DNA of 64,000 nucleotides from Toxonevra muliebris (taxonomy: Eukaryota; Arthropoda; Insecta; Diptera; Pallopteridae): contig OY829330.1 of the NCBI GenBank assembly GCA_963691655.1, positions 3,996,793 through 4,060,792 of the forward strand, written 5' to 3'. Both the position numbers and the translations under genes were made by a program. Positions within the stretch are counted from its first letter, which is position 1. Every line of letters starts with the position of its first letter. Below, piece after piece: positions 40,754-51,125 of this stretch. A model generated the notes under the pieces. That model made no database searches. It saw nothing but the letters and a program-made list of their open reading frames with translations, and was not told the DNA's origin.

Positions 40754-42427
40754 TATAATGTGAATAATGTTGAAATTAAGAAGCTCCAAAAATACAAAGA
40801 TTTTGAATGTATTGAAATTAATAGAAATTATGTGGAGAAGATAAAAAGGTAATGAAAATTAAAGATATTAAATATAATTCTTTTTGTTTGTTTTTTTTTT
40901 TTCGAACCAACGTAGAGAACTTTTATTCGTTCCTTTGTAATGTGAATTTATTAATTTAAAAAATTAATTTTATAAATAAACTTAAAAAACTATGCCCTAG
41001 CTACGATAGTCTCCAGCCCAAGTTTGAAAGAAACAAAACTACAAAATAGTAAAAAGTGATAATGGTGGATAGTTTGAGTGTGATGTATTAAAATTCTGAG
41101 GCAATAGTCTGTACATATATTTTTGAAGTTGTATTTGTCTCTATACATGAAAATGGCGGTAAAATACCAACATATACTAAATAGTTGCATTTGCGCGCCA
41201 CCGTTTTCTAAAGATCATGTAAAACAGGCAAGGCAGACGTTACGCCGTTGACACTACGTAATAGCCCGCCACCATCACCGCTGTTGCTTCTATGTTGCTG
41301 CTCACCTGTTTTTAATTGACCTTTTCTCTTTTCCCTTTTTTTATTTTTTTACTTTAAATTAAGAATTTGTGCGCGTTTTGTGCAACACTCGTAGTTTGAG
41401 GTCACAAAACAACAATACCACACCACGCTATTGCCATTCTACTGTATTTCAATTCATGCCACAGTAACAAGGTACGAAAAATAAACTATTTCCGAGAGAG
41501 GGGCTCACCATCAGCATACACATACATATGTTCGCGCAACATTAACATTATAATAACAATGCGCTATTGCATGAAAACGTCCCCGTTGCAACATTAACAA
41601 TAATACAATGCATTCTCGCAACAACACCTGTAGATTTTCCTTATCTTCCTGTTTTCTTTTTGCCTTATACTCTGAATGTTCCTTGTCGTCTCTCGACGAT
41701 GATGATGAGGATGATAATTCATTTGTCGCTCACATATGAACAAGTGTTATTAAGCTGAATAGTTGCATACTGAACATATGCACGATGCATGCATATGTAG
41801 TATATACATGCATACATATTTATGTATGTATGTTTAGTTGTACACTTGTAAATAGGAGGGTATTAGAAACGTTTGCTTGTGTAGTTTTTATAGTTTTTGG
41901 TGGCAAATAGTCAGAATAATATGTAGTTTTTTTTTTTTTTAGTTTTCAATAAAATTTATGCAATATGCTTTACTAAGTGTTGTGGAAGAATGTGTAAGTA
42001 AAAATAAAAAAAAAAAATCGGCGACCAACTGTCAATAAAAACAGAAAATGCATGTGATATATAGCGATGAAGCTTAAACTCTGAAGTCAAGAATCAAAAA
42101 AGATCAAGAACAAACATATCTGGGATCAAACTGAATTACTTACAATATTGCCGGTATAAATTTATCAATATCCCAGGGACCAGCCTCAGTAACTATGCAA
42201 ATTTTTTTTACACCTCAGTAATTTAGGGTTAAGCATATCCAACCATATACCAAGAATACGTATTATCTGTCAAAAAACAGAAAAATTGTCCTTGTGACGT
42301 AGGAGTCCTGCCTTTCCAACAAAATATCAGGCACTTTATTTCTAACAATTTGCTCGCTCTGCTCTACTTTGTTTTTTTTCTCTCCAAAATTTGCAGAAAC
42401 GTCAAATATTGCCTGCTTACGTCAAAT
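40754..42427. other. non-repetitive stretch with simple sequence
   Basis: The segment 41220-41470 is more GC-rich than its surroundings and shows no repeat structure (CACGCTATTGCC, CCGCCACCATCACC), so it may be regulatory or conserved intron. TGCATGCATATG and CATACATA simple sequence lies at 41785-41845. Confidence 0.3.
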
Positions 42428-42541
42428 CATTGGCAGAATTCATTGCCATCGAAATATGCTTGCCAGTGACTCTGCCAATGAAAAAAGTGTGAGTGTATTA
42501 GTGAAAAAGTGGGAGTGTGTTAGTGCTGGCATGCCAGCACT
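42428..42541. repeat. two palindromes around TGGCAG words
   Basis: CATTGGCAGA at 42428 and TCTGCCAATG at 42471 are inverted, and GTGCTGGCATGCCAGCAC (42523-42540) is a perfect 18 bp palindrome. Possibly the hairpin centre of an unrecognised MITE. Confidence 0.45.
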
Positions 42542-43320
42542 GGCAGGTGTAAACGCTGGGTTGCTCTGAGTAAGAGAGAAAATTAGTGTTGCCTACTTCT
42601 TGATTAGTACGACAACAAAAAATAAAAAACAAAAGTTTTGTTGCTGGCGCATTCAATTTGGAACATTGATAGGAAGTAGAAATAAAAAAGCTGTCAACAA
42701 GATGAAATGAAAATATTTGGGTTTCTGCTCTTATTGATAAAAACTTTAGAAAAATTTTGCTATTCCATTTATTCCTCCCTCACCTTCAACACACTTAATT
42801 TTGCTAATAGAGTTCAGCATTAAGAAATGAATAACACTTTTTTAATCGAAAAAAAAGTGTACAATAAATAATGAAAAATATATTTTTTTGACTTTTACTC
42901 CAGATAGCACTTTCTCAGTTTTAGATGCGTTCACGCTCTAGAGTAGAACATTACTTTTTTACTTCGTTACTCAACACTTTACTCTAAAGAGTGAATACGG
43001 CTTATGTTTTTTTGGGAAACTTATAAACCAATATGAGTGTTATTTATTTCTGATTTTTTTTTTTAGTTATTTGATTTTAGTTTTTCTTTTCTCGCTTTTA
43101 ATCTCATTTATTTGTACGTATTGCTTTCGTTCGAATGAAAATTCTCTAAATAATTTAATGTTCTCGTTACTTATGCCCAGTTCTTCTAATTTTTGAATTA
43201 AACAATTTGAGATTGATACTAGCAATTGCATCATACATTTTGTTATCTACATGCAGAAAAAACTTTGTGAAATCAAGCAGAAACCAAGCAGACATGAAAG
43301 TCACCCAAGGTGGGAAATTC
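42542..43320. other. unassigned AT-rich stretch
   Basis: ACACTTTTTTAATCGAAAAA with AAAGTGT near 42834 is a small hairpin. Nothing else supported. Confidence 0.35.
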
Positions 43321-44020
43321 TTAAGGATGTAGTCTGATTTAAAAAAATCGATTTTTTTTTATTATGTATTTCAAAAGTACAATATATTGAAAGTATACTG
43401 TAACTATTGTATATTTCAGACTAAAACTCAAAATATTAACAAAGTTATAGCGCATTGTCAAGAGCGCATCATAATTGTGCCCTGTTTGTTGCTAAAATTT
43501 TAAAAGCATTTGTCTCGGAACAAGGTTTTTTTTAATTGGCCCAGAGGCCTGTCCAAATTTTATAGAGCCGAATGGGCTGAAATTTAAATCGGTTGCTCTA
43601 CACGCCTCGGTAGTATCATTTATTTGTAATCATTATTTGCTATTTTTTATCCCGATTTTCAATAAAAAAAAACACGATTTTTGGACATTTTTTTTTAGAA
43701 GTCTGCCATTTTGTTATTTTTTAATACAAATTTTTAAATCTACTACCTGCCAGAATAACAAGTCTACAAAACAATATCCTATTTAAATTTTTTTGTCGCA
43801 ATCACTCGGGCCAGCCACAAACCTTGTTTTAGCTGTCCCCTTTGGACGTAAACACTAAAAAAAATATCATAAAATAAACTCCAACAATTTTTTTTGTACA
43901 GTTAAAGATGTCAATAACAACATTAAAAAAAATGGAAATGACTGTATTTTATTTTGTTACAATAAAAAATTCGGGAAATAACCTTGAAAATTAGGACGGA
44001 ACCCCAGACTGCATCCTTAA
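43321..44020. mobile_element. TTAA-flanked MITE, GGATGTAGTC family, copy 1
   Basis: TTAA at 43321-43324 and 44017-44020. The ends are GGATGTAGTCTG and, inverted, GGATGCAGTCTGGG. The 692 bp interior is colinear with 59095-59762 (AAAATCGATTTTTTT, AGTACAATATATTGAAAGTA, GGGCCAGCC, TTTGTACAGTTAAAGATGTC). No coding capacity. TTAA suggests piggyBac-type mobilisation, although the ends do not start with CCC. Confidence 0.8.
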
Positions 44021-45765
44021 TTCAAGTACGAACATCTTTGATTTTAACTTGAAATGAGAGAATGCAACTTTTTTGATCTAACTCTTAAGTGGGTTTTGAT
44101 GCATTTTTGTATCGTCTGAAAAAAGTCTCATGGAAATAAAGTTTTACTGTTTTTCAAATTTAAAAGCAGGTGTTTTTTTCAGAAAAGATTTTTTTTTATA
44201 AATTCAATTCAAAGAATGGGGAAATGATAACTATCGTACAGTTTCAGTTATTTTAACTCGAAAGCATGTATAGTAAAAATTTTGAACCACAAACTGAAAA
44301 TTAGGATTTTGTATTTTCGAATTTGCGCAAAACGTTAAGGGATAACAATAATAATTGTTCTTAAAAATTATTGCTCATATATTTTAATTTTTTCTGCAGA
44401 TAATCCCCCGAGGTTACTACAGTGACCAACCGTCTAATTCAAAATTACGGCACCTTAAACTAATTTATTTGAAAACTCGTAGAACAAACATTGTTCGCAA
44501 TCACAAATACTACCTCTAAGTATGCTTTTAATTGAAATCGAAAGAACTGCGCATTGAAGGGTTAAGATTGTTTATTTTTCTTTCAAGATTGTTTCATACT
44601 AACTTGAAAAATTTCAATCTTAATTCAAATTGGAACATTTTTGGTTTAAAATGAATTCAACTTTGATTTTAGGTGTAAACATTCTTGAATTAATATTGAA
44701 ACTTTTTTATTTACCACCTATCACTGATTCACTCAAAATAAATGAATAAAATAGCTTAGTTTTTACCAATTGTGTTTATTTAAAAAAATCCTAAATGCAA
44801 TTACATCATAGATTTTAGTTTTACAGATGTTTTGCCATTATTTACAGAATATATGTAAATGTAAAGGAGGGCTTGTAAATGATGAGAGGCTCAAAGCTAA
44901 AATTTGTTGTACTGTGTTATGAACGTATCTTGCATAGTTTCGAGTTTTCTAAAACTGTAATGTAATTCATCTATGTAGAATTTTACACTGAATTCTATCA
45001 CCGGAAAAACTCCAGTATTTCGAAAGACACAAAAATCGTCCTCTTCCATAGTCTCTACATATGTACAAATGTACACACATACATATGTGCATATCTTCAT
45101 CAAAATAGTTGAACTTTATATACTGATGCTATTTTCATTATAACGTTTTGTTCTCATAGTACGAGTATTTGTTTTAAGCCTGGCTTACAATATTCCAGTA
45201 CATTGACTCAACAACTTCGAATACTACACATACATAAGTATGTATATATGTATGTATACAGATGCATATTCTATTAAGAAAACCTTCTCCCCCTACTTCA
45301 GAATTTTTTTTTAGTTTCTTATTTTTGTGCATTGCATTATATTTGCGGATTGCATTAGGGTTGTTTTCTTTGTTATATTTTGTTTAAAAATTTCCCGCGT
45401 TTTTCCCCCTAATAATAGTTCTCGCTTTTATTTATTTTTTAACAACTTAAAATTTTACTATTTTCGTTGAAATTGTAAAGTGGTATCTGTTCCACCTATT
45501 GAAAATCAGCATTAAACTGTTTATCATATTTTTTAAATTGGTATAAGTAGATGTGGCTGAAAGTATTGACGATAAATAAATTTTTGCTCCGAATTTTGAA
45601 AATGGTTGACTTTATTCACTGCACACGTCTTTCCCAGTGACAGTTCAAAAAAGGAAGTTAAAAAAAGAAAACGAACAAAAAAAAAAAAAACGTAGAATAC
45701 AATTATAAATTTTATTTTGATGCAATCATAAATTTCGTTCTTGAAACAACGATTCAGAATAATTG
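44021..45765. other. unassigned stretch
   Basis: A 68-codon minus frame (44897-45103) reads EEDDFCVFRNTGVFPVIEFS and onward. It looks a little protein-like but has no recognised family. TGTATATATGTATG simple sequence lies at about 45240. Confidence 0.3.
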
Positions 45766-45906
45766 TAAAACAGCTACCTTCGTTATGGGTCGGGTAAACT
45801 CTCTTCGAAAGGTGCGGAGCCTTACAGCACGTATAAGATCGTCAGCTCCCGGGTATTCTTCAAGTATCCTAGCCAAGGGCCAATTGCTCTTGATACCAGC
45901 GCCGCC
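45766..45906 (-). pseudogene. BEL/Pao pol C-terminal fragment (integrase-distal, DUF5641-like)
   Basis: About 46 residues in one minus frame: IKSNWPLARILEEYPGADDL followed by IRAVRLRTFRREFTRPITKV and AVLQ. The pattern WPLxRxxExxPGxDxxxRxV, then RxxxxxFxRPxxKxxxL, is that of the small domain ending the pol polyprotein of BEL/Pao LTR retrotransposons, just past the integrase core. No LTR or further pol sequence was found nearby, so this is an isolated fragment. Confidence 0.7.
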
Positions 45907-46806
45907 AAAAGTCTTGATACATGTCATTTGGTCAGAGCATCCTACAATTATTTTAATTTCCTTGCTTTCGTAGATTTTTTTATTGTTTTGTGCTTTTCCT
46001 CAGCCCATTGTATTGCTCGTCCAACTATTAAATATAAAACTAAAAAACCATTGAAATGTGAAAACTACAAAAAAAAACAATCTTAAACCATTCTTATTTT
46101 ACTTAGTTTTTCCTTACTAAGCAATACATAATATATGCGAATATAATAATTTTATTGGATAATTTTAAACGAGACTCTAATAGAAACTTTAGCCCATAAA
46201 AGACGAGCGGGAACAAAATAGATAGATCAAGAAAGTAACTTGAGAAAAAGTTGTTTTTGAACCTGGCTCAGAAACGGCTCAGCGATAAGGTGCCATATGG
46301 CACTGCAAGATATTACTGGGTTAAGGTGTAATGCAATGCAGTGCTTAGTTTTGATTTAATGTTAAGGCATTTGCAGCCAAAAACCTCAAAACCCTGCTTT
46401 AACCCGGCGTAATGAGCATGGGCGTATAATTAATTTTGTTGATCTTACCTTTTTTCAAAAAAATATATTTAAGGAGAAGAGAATATTTTTATTTTAGTTT
46501 TTTCTATTGCATTTAAAAAATCTTTTATAAAATACAAAAAAAAAACGTTGAAAAAAATCTAGTTTTATTTTATGAATTTATTGTCCAGTTAAGTTATAAT
46601 GACAGATAATCAAAGTGACACGATATCGTATTTTGTTAGTTTCTTGCTTGTACACTTCAGAATATTGATGCCGGACGGATATTTGAGAGATTGAAAGCAA
46701 AACGGGTTAAAATTCTTATCTCAGTGCAAGTACGGTACAAGAAATACGACTTGAAGTGAATATTAAACAACTTACTGTAAGAGCGAAAATGATATATCAA
46801 TTCTTT
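45907..46806. other. unassigned AT-rich stretch
   Basis: The palindrome GTGCCATATGGCAC near 46289 and TTAACCCGG near 46400 are the only structures noticed. No gene. Confidence 0.35.
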
Positions 46807-46930
46807 CAGAGCAAAAACGGTACATCGACTCAACCCGTTTTTGCTCTGGACATATTTTGATCCATTTTTGCTCTGAACGGCACTCGTACCGCTTTTGCTC
46901 TAAATTAAAATCTTACCACTTCTTTTTCCC
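46807..46930. repeat. hairpin plus TTTTGCTCT repeat, copy 1
   Basis: CAGAGCAAAAACGG (46807-46820) and CCGTTTTTGCTCTG (46835-46848) are perfect 14 bp inverted arms. TTTTTGCTCTGAACGG and GTACCGCTTTTGCTCT follow. The order CGTTTTTGCTCTG, GCTCT, GTACCGCTTTTGCT recurs at 48213-48310. Confidence 0.6.
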
Positions 46931-46938
46931 TCAGTCTC

Positions 46939-47154
46939 TCATATGACAAGCTGAAAGCAAATACGAAGTAAAAAACTTTAGTTATCGAAAGTGCATTAAA
47001 AATGTTTGTGTGCAAAAACGAAACAAAAATTTTGCACTCAGCCAGTTTTGTTCTACTTCGCCATCCCTTATTTTAGTTTCGTGTTTGCACTCAAATATTT
47101 TTAATGCATTTTCGCAATTTTTTACTTCGTATTTTACTTCAGCGTGTCAAATGA
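46939..47154. mobile_element. foldback MITE with about 85 bp arms
   Basis: TCATATGACAAGCTGAAAGC, AATACGAAGTAAAAAA, CGAAAGTGCATTAAAAATG and AACGAAAC on the left are repeated inverted on the right (GTTTCGTG, TTTTTAATGCATTTTCG, TTTTTTACTTCGTATTTTAC, AGCGTGTCAAATGA). The centre is only about 40 bp. Confidence 0.7.
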
Positions 47155-47178
47155 TTCAAAAACAAATCATACTTTATA

Positions 47179-47793
47179 TAAAGGATTTTTCATTAAGCAA
47201 GTCTGAACTTTAAAATTGAATAAACAAAAGTTGTGTGTTAGATATGACGGAAGTCGTCAATTGCTGTTGGTCTCTTGGCATAAACCGGGGACTTAACGTA
47301 GCCCCAGAGAAAAAATCTAAGGGCGTTAAATCGCATGATGTTGGCGGCCATTCCGCTTCTTCTCAAAATAAAGCGTTTTTTTACAACAAGTCCAATGTAA
47401 CACCCGCTGTATTACACGTTGCGCCATCTTGTTGTAACCACATGTTGTCATGACGAAGAATCGAGAGGTTAGGGTCTTCAGCCTCACTTTCAGCAACAGT
47501 AACAATATTTTAGCTTGACTGCTCGTTTCGGCGTCATGCAGGGACTGCTCGATCAATAACTAAACCGCTTTGCTTGATTTTTTCAATAATTCGTCCAATT
47601 GATCGCTTGGTTGGATGATCATTTCGTAGCTCGCGAAACGTTTGGCGACCAGAACCCGAATTTTTATAATAAACTTTAACTATTTCGACCCGTTGTTAAA
47701 TGGTGGCGCGCATGTTTACTGCCACCTGAGGCGTCAGAGCAATAAGCTGTCAAAGTTATAGTTAAAGTGGCATAGTTATTGAAAAATCCTGTA
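47179..47793 (-). mobile_element. deleted mariner element with both ends
   Basis: AGGATTTTTCATTAA on the left and, inverted, AGGATTTTTCAATAA on the right, each next to TA (47179-47180 and 47792-47793), bound a 611 bp element. A full mariner is about 1.3 kb, so roughly half is missing. The transposase remnant on the minus strand is described separately. Confidence 0.7.
47240..47713 (-). pseudogene. internally deleted mariner transposase
   Basis: Starts MRATI at 47713 with an early stop, then QRVEIVKVYYKNSGSGRQTF, RELRNDHPTKRSIGRIIEKI (helix-turn-helix), a weakly matching part, then LRHDNMWLQQDGATCNTAGV (second catalytic Asp in QQDGA), a frameshift, and WPPTSCDLTPLDFFLWGYVK with the third Asp region, ending in PTAIDDFRHI. 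The first catalytic Asp and the linker are deleted. The C-terminal part is the best preserved and belongs to the mariner group with LTPLDFFLWG. Confidence 0.8.
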
Positions 47794-47884
47794 TCTACAG
47801 TACAAAATACTACAGTCCAGCTTTGTTTATATATGATAGGCTGGGAGTAACAGCAGGTTCAAATTATTATAAATAGAGAGCGAA

Positions 47885-48173
47885 TTAACCCTGGAAAGAC
47901 ATGCTTCGTCGAATCAACGACGCATGTTTACGTTTCACAATTTTTCTTTCTAAGTAAGTATTGGTAAACATTTAATTTGCGAATAAATGTTATTGAAAAA
48001 AATGACCATGGTTATTTTTCTATGTAGTAAATTAACCAAATAATGGGAAACTATCAACTTTCAAAGTTATAGGTGTATAGATCATGTGCATGACCACTTT
48101 GAATAATGCCGTCATCGTTTAGACGAAGCATGACCTTTTCGTATAAAAAATATGCATGTACCACCAGGGTTAA
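47885..48173. mobile_element. piggyBac-type MITE with CCCTGG ends
   Basis: TTAA at 47885-47888 and 48170-48173. Ends are CCCTGG on both sides in inverted order. Further in, ATGCTTCGTCGAATCAACGA on the left mirrors GTCATCGTTTAGACGAAGCA on the right, so the inverted structure reaches about 45 bp. The 281 bp element has no coding capacity. TTAA plus CCC ends support piggyBac-type mobilisation. Confidence 0.8.
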
Positions 48174-48212
48174 GGGAAAAGTTAAATGACGAATAAAGAG
48201 CAAAGACGGCCC

Positions 48213-48310
48213 CACGGCTAAACACGTTTTTGCTCTGAAATTTTGTCTCACTTTGGCTCTTAACAACATTTGTACCGCTTTTGCTTCTAAGAAAAATTAT
48301 ACCTTTTTTT
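48213..48310. repeat. TTTTGCTCT repeat, copy 2
   Basis: CACGTTTTTGCTCTGAAAT, TTTGGCTCTTAA and GTACCGCTTTTGCTTCT follow in the same order as at 46830-46930. The two copies bracket a foldback, a mariner and a piggyBac-type MITE. Confidence 0.5.
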
Positions 48311-49037
48311 CTAACAGTTGTACCAAAGAATATATAATACATAGAAGGCGCATCACGTACAAATTTATTTGTACAAAAATTTTGTTCTATGGAGCAATAA
48401 CTGCGTCCAATTTGAAATTATTTGTTTCTTTTTGCTGTAGCCTTTGTTTAATGAGAGGGAGAAGTTTTGTGTTTTCTTTTTTTCATGCTTTTTTTTATGC
48501 TTGCAATATGAGCTGGTATTTCATTATTTAGCAGTATTTATGTATGTCACAGATTATAAAATTCAAATCCCCAATTGTGACGCGAAAAAATAGGAATTTT
48601 TCAAGTAACTTTACTAAAGTTTTTTATAAAAACTATTTATTATCAAAAGTACATGTATTGAACTTAAATTTAAAAAATTTCTTTCGAAAACATTTGAATA
48701 GAAATTGGCCTTTCTGGAAAACATGTTTCGCGGTGATCAATATTTTGCAAATCTAGATCATTTGAAATCCAAAAATGAAATAGATTTATTTTTATTATAA
48801 GATTATCTAGTGATTGATCAAAGGATTTGAAAAAATTAACAAAATTGGCAACTGTCAACAGTTCGATTTTCACTAAAAAACGCTGATTTTTCAGTTGTAA
48901 AAAAATGGTTTTGCATAAAAAAAATTCCTTCAATTAATCTCCAGATTATTATGTATTGAAAAAGCATATTAAAAATGATAATTGGTTTAGTAGTTGTTGT
49001 CAACGACTTCAATAACCACATTTTGAGAAGAACGTGT
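48311..49037. other. unassigned AT-rich stretch
   Basis: Nothing supported. Frames here are AT-rich and lack motifs. Confidence 0.35.
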
Positions 49038-49666
49038 TTAACCCATATCGTTCCGGTACTAGATACCATGATCTAATTTGGAAAATTTTCAAAACGCAAT
49101 TTTCAACGTCTTCAATAAGAAATTTTATTACTTAAAAAAAAAAACAGTTTTCTGAATTTTAGAGGCTATAGTAGTTTTGGGCTTACTCCAAGAAAATAAG
49201 GTGACCAGGTGAAAAAAAAATTAGAATATTTCTACGCTACACGAACAAATAGTTTTCCTTGGGATCAAATATATTTAACACATTATTATAGAAGTTATTA
49301 TAAGTTAAAAACAAAAAAATGCATTTTTGTTTAATTCGGCCTATTTTCCCATACATTTTTTTTTCAGCTGTAGCCTCTGGAAATATATAAGGACCAGTGA
49401 AGTTGTAATTTTCACATCAAGTTTGTTATTATATCTAGGCGAATTTGTCATTTCAATGCAAAATAATTAATTTTACTATTTTTTGTTGATTTTCAAAGCC
49501 ACCTTCCAAAATAGGATGAACTGACATCTGACCTTGAAGTCAGGTGAAAAACAATATTTTTAAATTATTTAATGCAATTTTAAAGTCAGTATATATAAAA
49601 ATATTATACATTGATTACTTTTGGGAAACTTTGTAAATGTATTTTTGTTGGGACGATATGAGTTAA
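49038..49666. mobile_element. TTAA-flanked MITE with CCCATATCGTTCC ends
   Basis: TTAA at 49038-49041 and 49663-49666. The left end is CCCATATCGTTCC and the inverted right end CTCATATCGTCCC (11 of 13 identical). The 621 bp interior lacks a gene. Sequence differs from the other TTAA families here. Confidence 0.65.
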
Positions 49667-50189
49667 AGTTTCAACTTTAATGTCAAGAAATTTTTTTGAA
49701 ATATTTTGTGTTTTGAAATGCAAAAAAGCGAATTTTTGAAAGTTATAACTGGGGGTGCCCCTTAAAAACTTTCTAAAATTTATTTTTTTTATTTTTTAAT
49801 CAATTTGGAACACCGATTGATTTAAACTTTTTATGCTTTTTCGAATACAAAAAAAAATATTACTAAAAAATAAGTTTGCCAGGACCATAATTTTGTGTCA
49901 CAAATTGAAAAAAAAAATCAATTATGTGGGAAAACAATATTGATACTCGGCAACAATGCAAAAAACCCATTCCTATGAAACTATATGCAGTCTCACTTGG
50001 CGGCACTCTATAACGATGTGAGAGAACCTAAGAAAAAAACACCAATAGAGTGCATGGGAGAGAGTAAAAGCATAATAACTGAGTGGTTTTGCTCTTCCTC
50101 TTTACTGCGACCGCCCGTACTGAAACGAAAGCAACATATTTCGGAAAAAATTTGAGAGATGCGCCTTCTATGTATTGTATATTCTTTGG
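49667..50189. other. unassigned AT-rich stretch
   Basis: Possibly the N-terminal part of the next remnant, unreadable. Confidence 0.3.
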
Positions 50190-50664
50190 TTGTACAGTAT
50201 GGTGATGAACCCCCTGTTGTCAAAAGAGAGTGTGTGGGTGGATATACACAAAGTGCCAATGAAGCTTTTAATGCCACAGTATGGCGTACAGCTCCAAAAC
50301 ATTCTGGTACAAAAAATTTTCGAATTTTTAATGAAGGCTACAATTAGCCAGCAGTGCAAGATGTTTGCCGATAAAATGGACCAGAATCGAGGCACGCGCA
50401 CAGGGCAAAGTTAGAGCAACAGCACAGACGAGGCTCGTACTGCTCACAGGGCGAAACAAACGAAGCAAAACAAGTTATTTGAGAAAGCTGAAAAATTGCT
50501 GTACGGGCCAGAAGTAGCGTTTTCTCTAAACCAAGTTATTGAAACCTGCGGGCTGGATTTAAAGAAAAGTATTCAATATATTGACGTGACTCAACATTTG
50601 TTTTATGGTGTAATAAAAACTTTTCTATGTGAGCCTCAAAAATCAATCGAAAGCTATCTTTTAT
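50190..50664 (+). pseudogene. Mutator-like transposase remnant (C-terminal part)
   Basis: The first frame reads CVGGYTQSANEAFNATVWRT, APKH, then FRIFNEGYN and a stop at 50345. A second frame from about 50415 reads STDEARTAHRAKQTKQNKLF, EKAEKLLYGPEVAFSLNQVI and onward to a stop at 50664. From memory, the order (TQNxNES, N, VWxxxPK, FNxGY, then EARxxRRAKK, LYGPGI) is that of the C-terminal region in a large arthropod family annotated as Mutator-like transposase. The DDE catalytic core, which lies upstream in relatives, is not visible. Confidence 0.6.
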
Positions 50665-51125
50665 AATATATTTATAGTTCAAATACCGTCAAAATTGCCG
50701 TTAAAAATCAAATTTTACGTTTGCAACAGAAAAAAATCAAATTCCCAGTTTTACCGGGGTTTTTGAGGTTTATCGATTATAAAAAATATTCCAAACATAA
50801 ATAAAACTTAAATTCATGTTTCAGACAAAAGTTTGAACGCTGATTGGAAGTTATTTACGGCAAAATGGTTGATTCCGCCAAAAAATTACACTATATAGAG
50901 GATACATGATTGTTCAAATAAACTCGGAAGTTTTATAATCTGTACCGTTTTTATTATACCGAAAAAAAATTATACAAAAAACACATTTTTCCGCCTTTCT
51001 AGGTGGCAAGTCCCCCTTAATAACAACAGAGAATTTATCATTCACACAAAACACTACCGTGAAGCTCCACTCAAAAATCACATTTGTGTGTTGAACTCTT
51101 GCTTAGTGAAAGTTCAGTAAACGAC
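50665..51125. other. unassigned AT-rich stretch
   Basis: Nothing supported. Confidence 0.35.
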
